64,000 bases of DNA from Flavobacteriales bacterium 34_180_T64 (GTDB taxonomy: Bacteria > Bacteroidota > Bacteroidia > Flavobacteriales > Flavobacteriaceae). Below are positions 14,791-23,247 of the stretch, piece by piece. The stretch spans positions 62,001-126,000 of the forward strand of contig MAAR01000006.1 of the NCBI GenBank assembly GCA_002162765.1, given 5' to 3'. The first letter of the stretch is position 1, and the number at the start of each line of letters is the position of its first letter. The position numbers and the translations under genes were made by a program. The notes under the pieces are model-generated. The model ran no database searches. It was not told the DNA's origin and saw only the letters and a list, made by a program, of their open reading frames with translations.

Positions 14791-17643
14791 TTATTTGCTC
14801 AAATACATTTTCCGTCTTGAATATAAATTATAAAATGCGTCATCTTTAAGACTGTCAATAAATAGGATACTTTCTCCAGTACTCTTCATCTCTGGCCCCA
14901 ATTTTTTATTTACATTATGGAATTTATTAAATGAAAAAACTGGTTGTTTTATAGCATAACCTTCGAGTTTAGGATTAAAGTCAAAATCAGTTACTTTCTT
15001 CTCTCCTAACATCACTTTAGTGGCGTAGTTAACATAAGGCTCTCCATAAGCCTTTGCAATAAATGGTACTGTACGAGACGCTCTTGGATTAGCTTCAATT
15101 ATATAAACGATATCGTTTTTTATTGCAAACTGAATATTGATTAATCCAACAGTATTAAGTGCTAAAGCAATTTTCTTCGTATGATCTTTAATTTGCTGCA
15201 TTACAAACTCTCCTAAGTTAAAAGGTGGTAATGTAGCATTACTATCTCCAGAATGAATCCCACAAGGTTCGATATGTTCCATGATACCTATGATATACAC
15301 ATTTTCACCATCACAAATAGCATCGGCTTCGGCTTCAATAGCGCCATCCAAATAATGATCCAACAGTAGCTGATTGCCTGGCATTTTTCTTAAGAGATCT
15401 ACGACATGCTCCTCTAACTCTTGTTTATTAATGACAATTTTCATGCCTTGACCACCTAATACATATGAAGGTCTTACTAAAATTGGAAAATCCAAAACAT
15501 CAGCAATTGCAGAAGCTTCATCAGCAGTTTCAGCGATATCAAATTCAGGATATGGAATATTGTTCTCTTTTAAAAGGTTAGAAAACAAGCCTCTATCTTC
15601 AGCTAAATCCAATGATTGATAGGTAGTTCCTAGTATTTTAATACCATAACGGTCTAGTTTTTCTGCTAGTTTCAAGGCTGTTTGACCTCCTAATTGTACA
15701 ATTACGCCTTCAGGTTTTTCATGACGAATAATATCATAAATATGCTCCCAAAATACAGGTTCGAAATACAACTTATCTGATACATCAAAGTCGGTTGAAA
15801 CTGTTTCTGGATTACAATTAATCATGATAGTTTCATATCCACATTCAGCTGCGGCTAAAACCCCATGAACACAACAATAATCAAACTCAATCCCTTGACC
15901 AATTCTATTTGGACCAGAACCTAATACTACAATTTTCTTTTTAGCGGTTACAACACTTTCATTATCTGCATAATGCTTTCCACTCGCAGTTTCAACGTCA
16001 TTCTCGAATGTTGAATAATAATAAGGTGTCTGTGCTTTAAATTCGGCCGCACAAGTATCTACTAATTTGTAAACACGATTAATATTTAATTCAACCCTTT
16101 TATTATAGACTTGACTTTCCAAGCAACCTAACATATGTGCTATCTGTCTATCTCCATACCCTTTCTGCTTCGATTCTAATAATAAATCGCGTTCGATAGT
16201 ATCAATATTAAAAGTCGAAATTTCTTTTTGAAGCTGATGTAATTCTTCATACTGTTTCAAAAACCACATATCAATTTTTGTGATTTCATGGATTCTACTC
16301 AACGGAATTCCCATTTGAATAGCATCATAAATAACAAAAACTCTATCCCAACTGGCATGCGTTAATTTATCTATGATTTGGTCATAATTTTTATAACCTT
16401 TTCCATCTGCACCTAAACCATTACGTTTAATTTCTAATGATTGCGTGGCTTTATGAAGTGCTTCTTGAAACGAACGTCCAATAGCCATCACTTCTCCAAC
16501 AGATTTCATCTGAAGTCCCAATGTTCGATCAGAGCCTTCAAATTTATCAAAATTCCAACGTGGAATTTTAACCACAACATAATCTAAGGTAGGTTCAAAT
16601 AAAGCTGAAGTAGATTTAGTAATTTGGTTATTAAGCTCATCCAGATTATAGCCGATAGCCAATTTAGAGGCTATTTTGGCGATTGGATATCCTGTTGCTT
16701 TACTCGCTAATGCAGAAGAACGAGATACACGTGGATTAATTTCAATTGCGATAATTTCTTCGTTTTCATCTGGGCTTACTGCAAATTGCACATTACAACC
16801 ACCAGCAAAATCTCCAATACTTCGCATCATATGAATGGCCATATCTCGCATACGTTGAAATGTTGTATCGGATAAGGTCATTGCTGGAGCAACTGTTATA
16901 GAATCTCCAGTATGAATTCCCATAGGATCCATATTTTCTATGGTACAAATTATAACAACATTATCATTTTTATCTCGCAATAATTCAAGTTCATACTCTT
17001 TCCAACCTATCAAAGCCTTATCAATCATCACCTCATGAATAGGAGAAATCTCAAGACCACGTGTTAGTAATTCATCAAAATCTTCGGCAGTATGTACAAA
17101 TGATGCTCCTGCACCACCAAGCGTATAAGATGCTCTAATTACTAATGGGAACCCAAACTCTTGTGCTATTTCTTTACCTTTAAGATATGAATTAGCCGTA
17201 GCCTGTGGAGCCATTGGAATTCCAATTTTAAGCATTAACTCTCTAAATTGTTCTCTATCCTCAGTAATATTTATCGCATCAATATCAACACCTATTAAGT
17301 CTATATCAAAATCTTTCCAAATTCCTTTTTCATCAGCCTCTATGCATAAATTTAAGGCCGTTTGTCCACCCATAGTTGGTAATACCGCATCAATTTGCGG
17401 ATGCTCCTTTAATATTTGAACAATGGATTTTGTTGTTAGTGGTAAAAGATATATATGATCCGCCATTGTTGGATCTGTCATTATAGTAGCCGGATTTGAG
17501 TTTATTAAAACCGCTTCTATCCCATCTTCCCTTAGAGAACGTAAGGCTTGAGTACCAGAGTAATCGAATTCACAGGCTTGTCCGATAACAATTGGGCCAG
17601 ACCCAATAATTAATACAGAATTTATGTTTTTATTTTTAGGCAT
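14791..17643 (-). CDS. carB: Carbamoyl-phosphate synthase large chain, no MGS domain
   Basis: 950 residues with both ATP-grasp halves of CarB, which makes carbamoyl phosphate from bicarbonate, ammonia and 2 ATP for pyrimidine and arginine synthesis. Half 1 starts VLIIGSGPIVIGQACEFDYS and includes SYTLGGAGASFVHT. Half 2 starts VLGSGPNRIGQGIEFDYC and includes SYVLGGQGMKIV and the metal-binding end IEANPRASRTVPFIAK. The protein stops about 40 residues after FNKFHNVNKKLGPEMKSTGE, so the about 130-residue allosteric MGS domain of the Escherichia coli enzyme (1073 residues) is absent. The frame ends cleanly in YLSK and a stop, so this is not a visible frameshift. carA is not in the window. Confidence 0.96.
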   Translation of the reverse strand: MPKNKNINSVLIIGSGPIVIGQACEFDYSGTQALRSLREDGIEAVLINSNPATIMTDPTMADHIYLLPLTTKSIVQILKEHPQIDAVLPTMGGQTALNLCIEADEKGIWKDFDIDLIGVDIDAINITEDREQFRELMLKIGIPMAPQATANSYLKGKEIAQEFGFPLVIRASYTLGGAGASFVHTAEDFDELLTRGLEISPIHEVMIDKALIGWKEYELELLRDKNDNVVIICTIENMDPMGIHTGDSITVAPAMTLSDTTFQRMRDMAIHMMRSIGDFAGGCNVQFAVSPDENEEIIAIEINPRVSRSSALASKATGYPIAKIASKLAIGYNLDELNNQITKSTSALFEPTLDYVVVKIPRWNFDKFEGSDRTLGLQMKSVGEVMAIGRSFQEALHKATQSLEIKRNGLGADGKGYKNYDQIIDKLTHASWDRVFVIYDAIQMGIPLSRIHEITKIDMWFLKQYEELHQLQKEISTFNIDTIERDLLLESKQKGYGDRQIAHMLGCLESQVYNKRVELNINRVYKLVDTCAAEFKAQTPYYYSTFENDVETASGKHYADNESVVTAKKKIVVLGSGPNRIGQGIEFDYCCVHGVLAAAECGYETIMINCNPETVSTDFDVSDKLYFEPVFWEHIYDIIRHEKPEGVIVQLGGQTALKLAEKLDRYGIKILGTTYQSLDLAEDRGLFSNLLKENNIPYPEFDIAETADEASAIADVLDFPILVRPSYVLGGQGMKIVINKQELEEHVVDLLRKMPGNQLLLDHYLDGAIEAEADAICDGENVYIIGIMEHIEPCGIHSGDSNATLPPFNLGEFVMQQIKDHTKKIALALNTVGLINIQFAIKNDIVYIIEANPRASRTVPFIAKAYGEPYVNYATKVMLGEKKVTDFDFNPKLEGYAIKQPVFSFNKFHNVNKKLGPEMKSTGESILFIDSLKDDAFYNLYSRRKMYLSK

Positions 17644-17662
17644 TTTACTTTTTTTAAGTCTT

Positions 17663-17670
17663 CAAAAATA
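17663..17670 (-). promoter_or_regulatory. Candidate carB promoter
   Basis: On the minus strand this reads TATTTTTG. A TTTG lies 15 bases further upstream, slightly closer than the usual 17-23 bases. It is about 20 bases before the carB start. Confidence 0.45.
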
Positions 17671-17686
17671 GAAATCAATTGGGTAC

Positions 17687-17718
17687 AAAAAAAGGTGCTA
17701 CACCTAAGTAACACCTTT
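17687..17718 (-). terminator. Terminator after rpmH
   Basis: On the minus strand, AAAGGTG (17718-17712) pairs with CACCTTT (17697-17691), followed by a run of T. It lies between rpmH and the carB promoter. Confidence 0.75.
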
Positions 17719-17741
17719 AAAATATTAACAACTGTTAATCA

Positions 17742-17903
17742 TTATTTTTTATGTCTTGTTTCAGTTGATACAGACAATTTTTTTCTTCCTTTAGCTCTTC
17801 TACGTGCAAGGACTTTTCTTCCATTTACAGAAGCCATTCTTTCTCTAAAACCGTGTTTGTTTCTTCTCTTTCTTTTTGACGGTTGAAACGTTCTTTTTGG
17901 CAT
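17742..17903 (-). CDS. rpmH: 50S ribosomal protein L34
   Basis: A 53-residue, very basic protein. It starts [19 protein letters not shown], the universal L34 signature, continues with [20 protein letters not shown], and ends RHKK. L34 is a late-assembling protein of the large ribosomal subunit. The Bacteroidota form has a longer C-terminal tail ([13 protein letters not shown]) than the 46-residue E. coli protein. A textbook promoter lies at 17968-17998 and a terminator at 17687-17718, so the gene is transcribed alone. Confidence 0.97.
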   Translation of the reverse strand: MPKRTFQPSKRKRRNKHGFRERMASVNGRKVLARRRAKGRKKLSVSTETRHKK

Positions 17904-17967
17904 TGTCTTATATTTTTATAATCTGAATAATCTTTTTAATAGTTGAGAGCTATCTCAAAACTGCGTG

Positions 17968-17998
17968 CAAATATACAAAGAGTTTTCACTTTGACAAA
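17968..17998 (-). promoter_or_regulatory. rpmH promoter, near-perfect Bacteroidota consensus
   Basis: On the minus strand TTTG (17998-17995), a 19-base spacer, then TATATTTG (17975-17968). This matches the Bacteroidota TTTG-N17-23-TAnnTTTG consensus and lies about 65 bases before the rpmH start. Confidence 0.75.
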
Positions 17999-18031
17999 CC
18001 TAAACATAAAAATATTTTCAATAGTTTTTAC

Positions 18032-18039
18032 TAACTTTG
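18032..18039 (+). promoter_or_regulatory. Candidate -7 box for the TPR membrane protein
   Basis: TAACTTTG lies 23 bases before the ATG at 18063. It supports that start over a longer frame opening at 17943, which would begin upstream of the promoter. Confidence 0.5.
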
Positions 18040-18062
18040 CAAACTCAAAATTTCATCTAAAC

Positions 18063-18623
18063 ATGTACAATAAAAATATAAAACTTGTTATAACCGCTCT
18101 TATTATAGGATACGCAATCTATCTATTTACCGAAGGATATATTGGAAACGGTATTATGCTCATTCTATTATCGTTAATTTTTGTTTTTCTTTATTTTAAA
18201 AATGAAATAATTTTACTCGCTTTTTTAAGATTACGTAAGCAAGATTTTGAAGGTGCCAAAAAATGGTTGGATAAAATTAAAAAGCCGTCTTCAGCTCTAG
18301 TAAAGAAACAAGAAGGTTATTACAATTATCTTAATGGTATTATGGTTTCACAGTCGAATATGAATGAAGCTGAAAAATATTTTAAAAAAGCCATCAGTCT
18401 TGGATTATCCATGGATCATGATTTAGCAATGGCTAAATTAAATCTAGCGGGAATTGCTTTTAGCAAAAAAAGACCTCAAGAAGCTAAGCTTTTAATGAGT
18501 GAGGCTCAAAAATTAGATAAGCGTAATATGCTAACGGATCAAATAAAAATGATGAAACAGCAAATGAAAAAAGCGCAAATGCCAAATCAACACTTTGGAG
18601 GAAGACAAGGCAGAAGACGTTAA
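18063..18623 (+). CDS. TPR-containing membrane protein
   Basis: 186 residues from the ATG at 18063, chosen because a -7 box at 18032-18039 lies between it and the more upstream in-frame ATG. Two hydrophobic helices (about 6-24 and 27-46) anchor the N-terminus. A cytoplasmic helical part follows with TPR-like repeats (FEGAKKWLDKI, MNEAEKYFKKAISLG, PQEAKLLMSEAQKLD). The tail is basic and Gln/Met-rich (MKQQMKKAQMPNQ) and ends GGRQGRRR. Function unknown; a scaffolding role is typical for TPR proteins. It is divergent from rpmH. Confidence 0.78.
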   Translation: MYNKNIKLVITALIIGYAIYLFTEGYIGNGIMLILLSLIFVFLYFKNEIILLAFLRLRKQDFEGAKKWLDKIKKPSSALVKKQEGYYNYLNGIMVSQSNMNEAEKYFKKAISLGLSMDHDLAMAKLNLAGIAFSKKRPQEAKLLMSEAQKLDKRNMLTDQIKMMKQQMKKAQMPNQHFGGRQGRRR

Positions 18624-18640
18624 CACTAACTTACGCTTAA

Positions 18641-18667
18641 AAAAAACACTGCTATTCAGCGTTTTTT
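18641..18667. terminator. Bidirectional terminator
   Basis: AAAAAACACTG (18641-18651) pairs with CAGCGTTTTTT (18657-18667). The one mismatch becomes a G-U pair on the minus strand. It separates the convergent TPR and transglycosylase genes. Confidence 0.75.
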
Positions 18668-18671
18668 TTTA

Positions 18672-19607
18672 CTAAGACTTACTTTTATAAAAGCCGTCTT
18701 TAGGAATTTCAATTTGATATATTTTTCTTGATTTGTTATTCAAATGAGGTTCTCTTAACCAAGGATTGTGAATCTTTAATATTTTATAATTAATTCCGAA
18801 TTGTTTCGCAAACTGAGTGAAGTCAGCTACTGCAGAATCAACTTCAACTTTAAAAGTTGGAATATCACTATACAAATCATTGTCAGTAAAATTGAATCCG
18901 TACTTTTTGGGGTGATTTAAAATTTCTTTTAAAGCTACGATTCTAAATAAATAACGACCTGTTTCCTCGCCTAATAACAAATCGTAATAATCATTTACAT
19001 TTTGTGCTTTTAAACGTCTTGATATCCCAGCATTTCCTCCATTATATGCTGCGGCTGCTAAAGTCCAGGAACCTAAGTTCTCCTTGGCATGCAATAAGTA
19101 TTTACAAGCCACTTCCGTTGCTTTTTCCAGATGATAGCGTTCATCAACATTTGCGTTAATTTCTAGTCCATTTTCTCGTCCAGTTACTTTCATAATTTGC
19201 CATACTCCTCTAGCACCTGCAGGAGATACAGCATTTGTTAATCCACTTTCAATGACTGCCAGATATTTAAAATCATCTGGAACTCCATATTTCTTAAGTA
19301 TAGGCTCTATGATAGAAAAGTATTTTTTTGAACGTTTAAACATAAGCAAACCATTAGATTGCCAATAGGTATTAACTAACAATTCTCTATCCATACGTTC
19401 TAAAATATCTGGATTATTAAGCGGTAATTGTTCGCCTGCAAAATCCAAATCTGCAGGAACTGACAATGCATACACATTATAATCATTAATTAATTTCGGA
19501 ATGTCGTCTAATGTTTCGTCTGAAGGCGCTTTCTGTACAGCAAAAATAAACAATCCAGAAAGGCACAAAAGCCCGATGGCTGCCAAAATATTTTTTATTG
19601 TCTTCAT
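18672..19607 (-). CDS. Lytic murein transglycosylase (MltD-like, SLT domain)
   Basis: 311-residue envelope enzyme predicted to cleave the MurNAc-GlcNAc bond of peptidoglycan, leaving 1,6-anhydro ends. An N-terminal hydrophobic helix (about 5-24) is a signal or anchor. The SLT domain spans about 100-225: the catalytic Glu120 lies in AVIESGL, followed by SPAGARGVWQIMKVTG and AAAAYNGGNAGISRRL. The tail (about 240-311) holds a region leading to FAKQFGINYKILKIHNPWL, which resembles part of a LysM-like motif. A -7 box (TAAGTTTG on the minus strand, 19658-19651) lies upstream and overlaps the end of the next gene. Confidence 0.9.
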   Translation of the reverse strand: MKTIKNILAAIGLLCLSGLFIFAVQKAPSDETLDDIPKLINDYNVYALSVPADLDFAGEQLPLNNPDILERMDRELLVNTYWQSNGLLMFKRSKKYFSIIEPILKKYGVPDDFKYLAVIESGLTNAVSPAGARGVWQIMKVTGRENGLEINANVDERYHLEKATEVACKYLLHAKENLGSWTLAAAAYNGGNAGISRRLKAQNVNDYYDLLLGEETGRYLFRIVALKEILNHPKKYGFNFTDNDLYSDIPTFKVEVDSAVADFTQFAKQFGINYKILKIHNPWLREPHLNNKSRKIYQIEIPKDGFYKSKS

Positions 19608-19655
19608 AATTTTCCTTTTTTATAAAAGTATTGAATTTAAGTAATTCTTTCAAAC

Positions 19656-20318
19656 TTAGTTGAGAATTAGTTTAGGCAAATTTTCATTGAACCATTTATA
19701 CTTATTAATTATCATTATATGTGAACCGCCTTTAACTATAATACAGTCTCCATCACAAGAATGCGTAAACACGCTATCATTACTTCCATGAATATAAATT
19801 GTGTTTGCAATTGGCTTTTCTTGATCCCAAATTATAACCTGTTCGATTGCCCAATCTAAATAATGCTTATTTGTTACTGATAGATATTTTTTATAAAGCG
19901 CCATACGTTTGGTCACTTTTTCACCGAAAGCGTACTTTGCTAAAAGATCAACGTTTTGAACCAAACTTGTGGGCAATAATTTATAGGCCTTAGTATATTT
20001 GGCGAGCTTCATACGTTTCGGAAGTTCGTGTTTAGATTTTATACTAGATACTACTATGAGTTTTCTTAAGTTCATAAATTTACTCATCTCCTGAACTAGA
20101 ATTCCTCCAAATGACACACCTAATAAAACAATATTGTCATGTTCAATTTTTGCGATCATTCGTTTAGCATACGCTTTAAGAGGTTCATTTTTGTTTGGGA
20201 TCAACCAGGTTAACCAATGTACTTCAAATTGGTCTTCAGGCAATTTTATATGTTCAAATATAATAGGGTTAGCAGCCATTCCAGGCATCATATATACATG
20301 TATAATATCTTTGTTCAT
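19656..20318 (-). CDS. Alpha/beta hydrolase
   Basis: 220 residues with the alpha/beta hydrolase fold. The nucleophile elbow is GVSFGG (Ser69), the acid is probably the Asp in HGSNDSVF (about 176), and the His lies in GGSHIMI (about 200). The start (IIHVYMMPGMAANPIIFEHI) gives the oxyanion-side loop. There is no signal peptide, so it is cytoplasmic. The substrate is unknown; lipid or small ester is usual for such small hydrolases. It lies 48 bases before the transglycosylase gene, which seems to have its own promoter. Confidence 0.83.
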   Translation of the reverse strand: MNKDIIHVYMMPGMAANPIIFEHIKLPEDQFEVHWLTWLIPNKNEPLKAYAKRMIAKIEHDNIVLLGVSFGGILVQEMSKFMNLRKLIVVSSIKSKHELPKRMKLAKYTKAYKLLPTSLVQNVDLLAKYAFGEKVTKRMALYKKYLSVTNKHYLDWAIEQVIIWDQEKPIANTIYIHGSNDSVFTHSCDGDCIIVKGGSHIMIINKYKWFNENLPKLILN

Positions 20319-20453
20319 CTCTAACTTTTGATGGCTTTTAAAGGGCTTCTAAAATACTCTAAAATGTTCAAAAAATAGATCAGAATTATCAGTAATGATT
20401 TATTTTATAAGCATTTATGCAATCACACTCTTTAATATGTCTGATATTTTTTG

Positions 20454-20461
20454 TAATTTTG
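20454..20461 (+). promoter_or_regulatory. Candidate -7 box for the GNAT-like gene
   Basis: TAATTTTG, a match to TAnnTTTG, lies 65 bases before the ATG at 20527. Confidence 0.42.
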
Positions 20462-20526
20462 CACCGCAAAGCTATACAAATTTGTAGTTTTTACCTTACC
20501 AACCATTGAATTTAAAACAATATATT

Positions 20527-20823
20527 ATGATCGATGCAGCAGAATTGATAGACAATGACTTTTTACGCCAATTTGAATTAAAGGTTGAAGATGAACTTGC
20601 AAAAATTGAATACTCCCTTCAAGATCGAAAAATATTCTTAACAAAGCTCATTATTCCAGAGCAAATAAATTCTGATGATTTCGAAGAGGATTTTTTAAAA
20701 ATGGTATTTGAAAACATTCAAGAGCGAAATATTAGCGTTGTACCTACAAGTCCAGAAATTGCAAAGTTTATAAGACGTCATAGAAAATACAAAAAAATGC
20801 TTCCTGTAGGTATTAGAATATAA
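20527..20823 (+). CDS. Small YjdJ/NATD1-like GNAT-fold protein
   Basis: 98 residues from the ATG at 20527; the alternative start at 20506 is TTG. The layout FELKVEDELAKIEYSLQD, KIFLTKLIIPEQ, FLKMVFENIQERNISVVPTSPEIAKFIRRHRKY matches the small YjdJ/NATD1-type acetyltransferases, with the typical end VVPxxPxxxxFxRRHxxY. The usual acetyl-CoA pyrophosphate loop (Q/R-x-x-G-x-G/A) is missing between IIPEQ and FLKMV, where acidic residues stand instead. Activity is therefore doubtful. It is convergent with mtaB across a shared terminator. Confidence 0.7.
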   Translation: MIDAAELIDNDFLRQFELKVEDELAKIEYSLQDRKIFLTKLIIPEQINSDDFEEDFLKMVFENIQERNISVVPTSPEIAKFIRRHRKYKKMLPVGIRI

Positions 20824-20828
20824 AATGA

Positions 20829-20857
20829 AAACCGAAGTTAAAACTTCGGTTTTTTTA
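20829..20857. terminator. Bidirectional terminator
   Basis: Perfect 11-base stem AAACCGAAGTT (20829-20839) with AACTTCGGTTT (20842-20852) and a following T run. It is shared by the GNAT-like gene and the convergent mtaB. Confidence 0.85.
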
Positions 20858-22186
20858 TGAGATAAGTTCTTTTACAAATTCAAATCGAACGAGACCGTCA
20901 TCATCAATCGAACTCAAAGTAATTTGATGAATGGTATTTACCAATCCTGGATTCCAAGGCGCTTTCACTTTAACATAGTTTTCGGTAAATCCATGTATAT
21001 AACCTTCTTTGTTTTCACTTTCGAATAAAACAGATCGTGAAGTGCTAATTTGGCTTTCATAAAACGCACGTCGTTTTTTTACAGATAAGCCTCGCAGCAT
21101 TTTACTACGTTTAGATCTCACATTTTTAGCTACAACATCTTCCATTTGAGCCGCTTCAGTATTATCTCTTTCAGAATATGTGAATACGTGCAAATAAGAA
21201 ATATCCAATGTGTTTAAAAAATTATAAGTCTCCAGGAAATGCGCATCTGTTTCACCAGGAAATCCAACTATAACATCTACTCCAATACAGGCATGTGGCA
21301 TGACCTCTTTAATTTTTGAAACACGATCGACATACAATTCATTGCTATAACGCCGTTTCATTTTTTTTAATATCTCATTGCTTCCACTCTGTAAAGGAAT
21401 ATGAAAATGTGGCACAAATGCTCTAGACTTAGAAACCAAATCAATAGTTTCGTTTTTTAATAAATTTGGCTCAATCGAAGATATTCTTAATCGCTCAATC
21501 CCTTCAACTTTATCTAGTTGAGACACCAAATCTAAAAATGTATGTTCATGGCGTTTATTTCCAAATTCTCCTTTGCCATAATCGCCAATATTAACTCCTG
21601 TTAAAACTATTTCCTTAATATCTTGTTTTGAAATTTCAATAGCATTATCAATAACGTTCTCCATAGTATCACTACGCGATATCCCTCGTGCTAATGGAAT
21701 TGTACAATAGGTACATTTATAGTCACAACCGTCTTGAACTTTTAAAAATGCTCGCGTTCTATCTCCAATTGAATAACTACCAACATAGAAATCGGCATCT
21801 TCAATTTCGCAAGAATGAACTTCACCAAAATCGTTTTTTGACAAATCATTTAAATAGTCTGTAATTTTAAATTTTTCAGTTGCTCCTAAAACTAAGTCTA
21901 CTCCATCAATATCAGCTAAATCCTGAGGTTTCAATTGTGCATAGCAACCAACAGCTGCAACAAATGCTTCAGAATTTGCTTTTTGTGCTTGCTTTACTAT
22001 TGATTTAAAACGTTTATCTGCATTTTCAGTTACAGAGCATGTATTAATAACATAAATATCAGCCACTTCACTAAAATCTACACGATCGAAGCCTTCTCCT
22101 TCAAAACTTCTTGCGATTGTTGACGTTTCAGAAAAATTGAGTTTACATCCAAGGGTATAAAAGGCTACCTTTTTTTTAGTATTCAT
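20855..22186 (-). CDS. mtaB: tRNA t6A37 methylthiotransferase MtaB
   Basis: 443-residue radical-SAM enzyme that converts t6A to ms2t6A at position 37 of tRNAs reading ANN codons. The N-terminal UPF0004 domain binds one 4Fe-4S cluster through Cys14 (TLGCKLN), Cys50 (NTCSVT) and Cys81 (VGCYAQ). The radical-SAM motif CDYKCTYC supplies Cys154, Cys158 and Cys161. A C-terminal TRAM-type RNA-binding region ends the protein (about 375-440). TLGCKLNFSE and NTCSVTENADK are more typical of MtaB than of MiaB or RimO. A -7 box lies at 22209-22216. Confidence 0.93.
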   Translation of the reverse strand: MNTKKKVAFYTLGCKLNFSETSTIARSFEGEGFDRVDFSEVADIYVINTCSVTENADKRFKSIVKQAQKANSEAFVAAVGCYAQLKPQDLADIDGVDLVLGATEKFKITDYLNDLSKNDFGEVHSCEIEDADFYVGSYSIGDRTRAFLKVQDGCDYKCTYCTIPLARGISRSDTMENVIDNAIEISKQDIKEIVLTGVNIGDYGKGEFGNKRHEHTFLDLVSQLDKVEGIERLRISSIEPNLLKNETIDLVSKSRAFVPHFHIPLQSGSNEILKKMKRRYSNELYVDRVSKIKEVMPHACIGVDVIVGFPGETDAHFLETYNFLNTLDISYLHVFTYSERDNTEAAQMEDVVAKNVRSKRSKMLRGLSVKKRRAFYESQISTSRSVLFESENKEGYIHGFTENYVKVKAPWNPGLVNTIHQITLSSIDDDGLVRFEFVKELIS

Positions 22187-22208
22187 TTGTTTATTCTATT
22201 CGAGCCTG

Positions 22209-22216
22209 CAAATTTA
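22209..22216 (-). promoter_or_regulatory. Candidate -7 box for mtaB
   Basis: On the minus strand this reads TAAATTTG, about 23 bases before the mtaB start and just after the terminator of the upstream gene. Confidence 0.5.
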
Positions 22217-22218
22217 AT

Positions 22219-22252
22219 AAAAAAAGTGCGCTTTAACTTATAAAGCACACTT
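22219..22252 (-). terminator. Terminator after the T9SS gene
   Basis: A 12-base stem AAGTGCGCTTTA (22224-22235) with TAAAGCACACTT (22241-22252), with one mismatch, followed on the minus strand by a T run. Confidence 0.75.
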
Positions 22253-22287
22253 CTATTATAATTGTATTGAACGTTTTAAGTCCTAAT

Positions 22288-23193
22288 TTATTCTTTAACA
22301 ATTCTTTTAGTAACTGTTCCGTTATCTGTTGAAATACGTAACATATACAACCCTGAATTCAAGTTAGAAATATCAAATTGGGTCATATTAGAATTTTTCA
22401 TTACTAATTGACCTGTAATAGAAAACAATTCCGAATTAAATTCAGTAATTGAACTGTGCAATTCTATATTAATAATATCCTTAATTGGATTAGAACGGAT
22501 AGACACGCTAGATAAAGCAAATTCATCTACGGATAAGATATTCTCTTCAATCTTAAATGCTGTTGAATTAAAGGATAGTCCTAACGTTGTTAATGTTGTC
22601 CATGAGGTTGCACCAGCTCCAAAAAGATCACCTGGATCAATTAAATGAGTCTCAGATAACGTACCATCTGTAGCTTGAAACCAATTCCATCTGGCTCCAG
22701 CACTAAGATTATCTACATAAGGTGCAATCACTAACCAATATGTTCCTGCACCTAAAGATAATGTTGAACCTAAAGCGGCAGTAACATCGATAACAATATC
22801 ATATGATGGATCCATAGGGTCTGGACTTGGCACAATTGTAATAGCTCCACCTGCAGGATCAATATTAACAAGTTCTAATAATCCAGTTCCAGGTAGTGTG
22901 GGATTTGAATCAGGTACTCCAGCAGCATCAGCATATATAAAGACATCTATCCCCGTAACAAAGGTTTCAAAGTCTCCAGCTGATTGAAATCCATACGCCG
23001 TAATAATATCTATATTACTTGTTGCTGTTAAACTAAAATCATCGGCAGAATACACACTTGCGGTACCATCACTTGTATTATCAGAAATAATACCATTATC
23101 TCCATTTCTAGGCTGATCAAACAAAACTGTCTGGCTATTAGCGGTATAGAAAACTAATGTAATTAATAAAAATAGAATGTAATTTTTTTTCAT
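22288..23193 (-). CDS. T9SS-sorted secreted protein, function unknown
   Basis: 301 residues. Signal peptide about 1-20 (ending TANSQ). A beta-sandwich middle (about 25-215) follows the layout ADDFSLTATSNIDIITAYGF, VFIYADAAGVPDSNP, YWLVIAPY and GARWNWFQATDG, common in Bacteroidota extracellular proteins described only as PEP-CTERM/T9SS-like modules. A type A sorting domain follows at about 225-301 (SNPIKDIINIELH, FSITGQLVMKN, LNSGLYMLRIST, KRIVKE). No enzyme motif is seen. It is transcribed alone, ended by the hairpin at 22219-22252. Confidence 0.78.
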   Translation of the reverse strand: MKKNYILFLLITLVFYTANSQTVLFDQPRNGDNGIISDNTSDGTASVYSADDFSLTATSNIDIITAYGFQSAGDFETFVTGIDVFIYADAAGVPDSNPTLPGTGLLELVNIDPAGGAITIVPSPDPMDPSYDIVIDVTAALGSTLSLGAGTYWLVIAPYVDNLSAGARWNWFQATDGTLSETHLIDPGDLFGAGATSWTTLTTLGLSFNSTAFKIEENILSVDEFALSSVSIRSNPIKDIINIELHSSITEFNSELFSITGQLVMKNSNMTQFDISNLNSGLYMLRISTDNGTVTKRIVKE

Positions 23194-23247
23194 AATTTTA
23201 ACGTCTTGGTTTACTAGTGATTAAATATATAACTTTCAACTTCCTAA

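Noticed and set aside
17695-17886. Plus-strand open frame opposite rpmH
   Set aside because: It is antisense to a clear L34 gene and its terminator, with no domain match.
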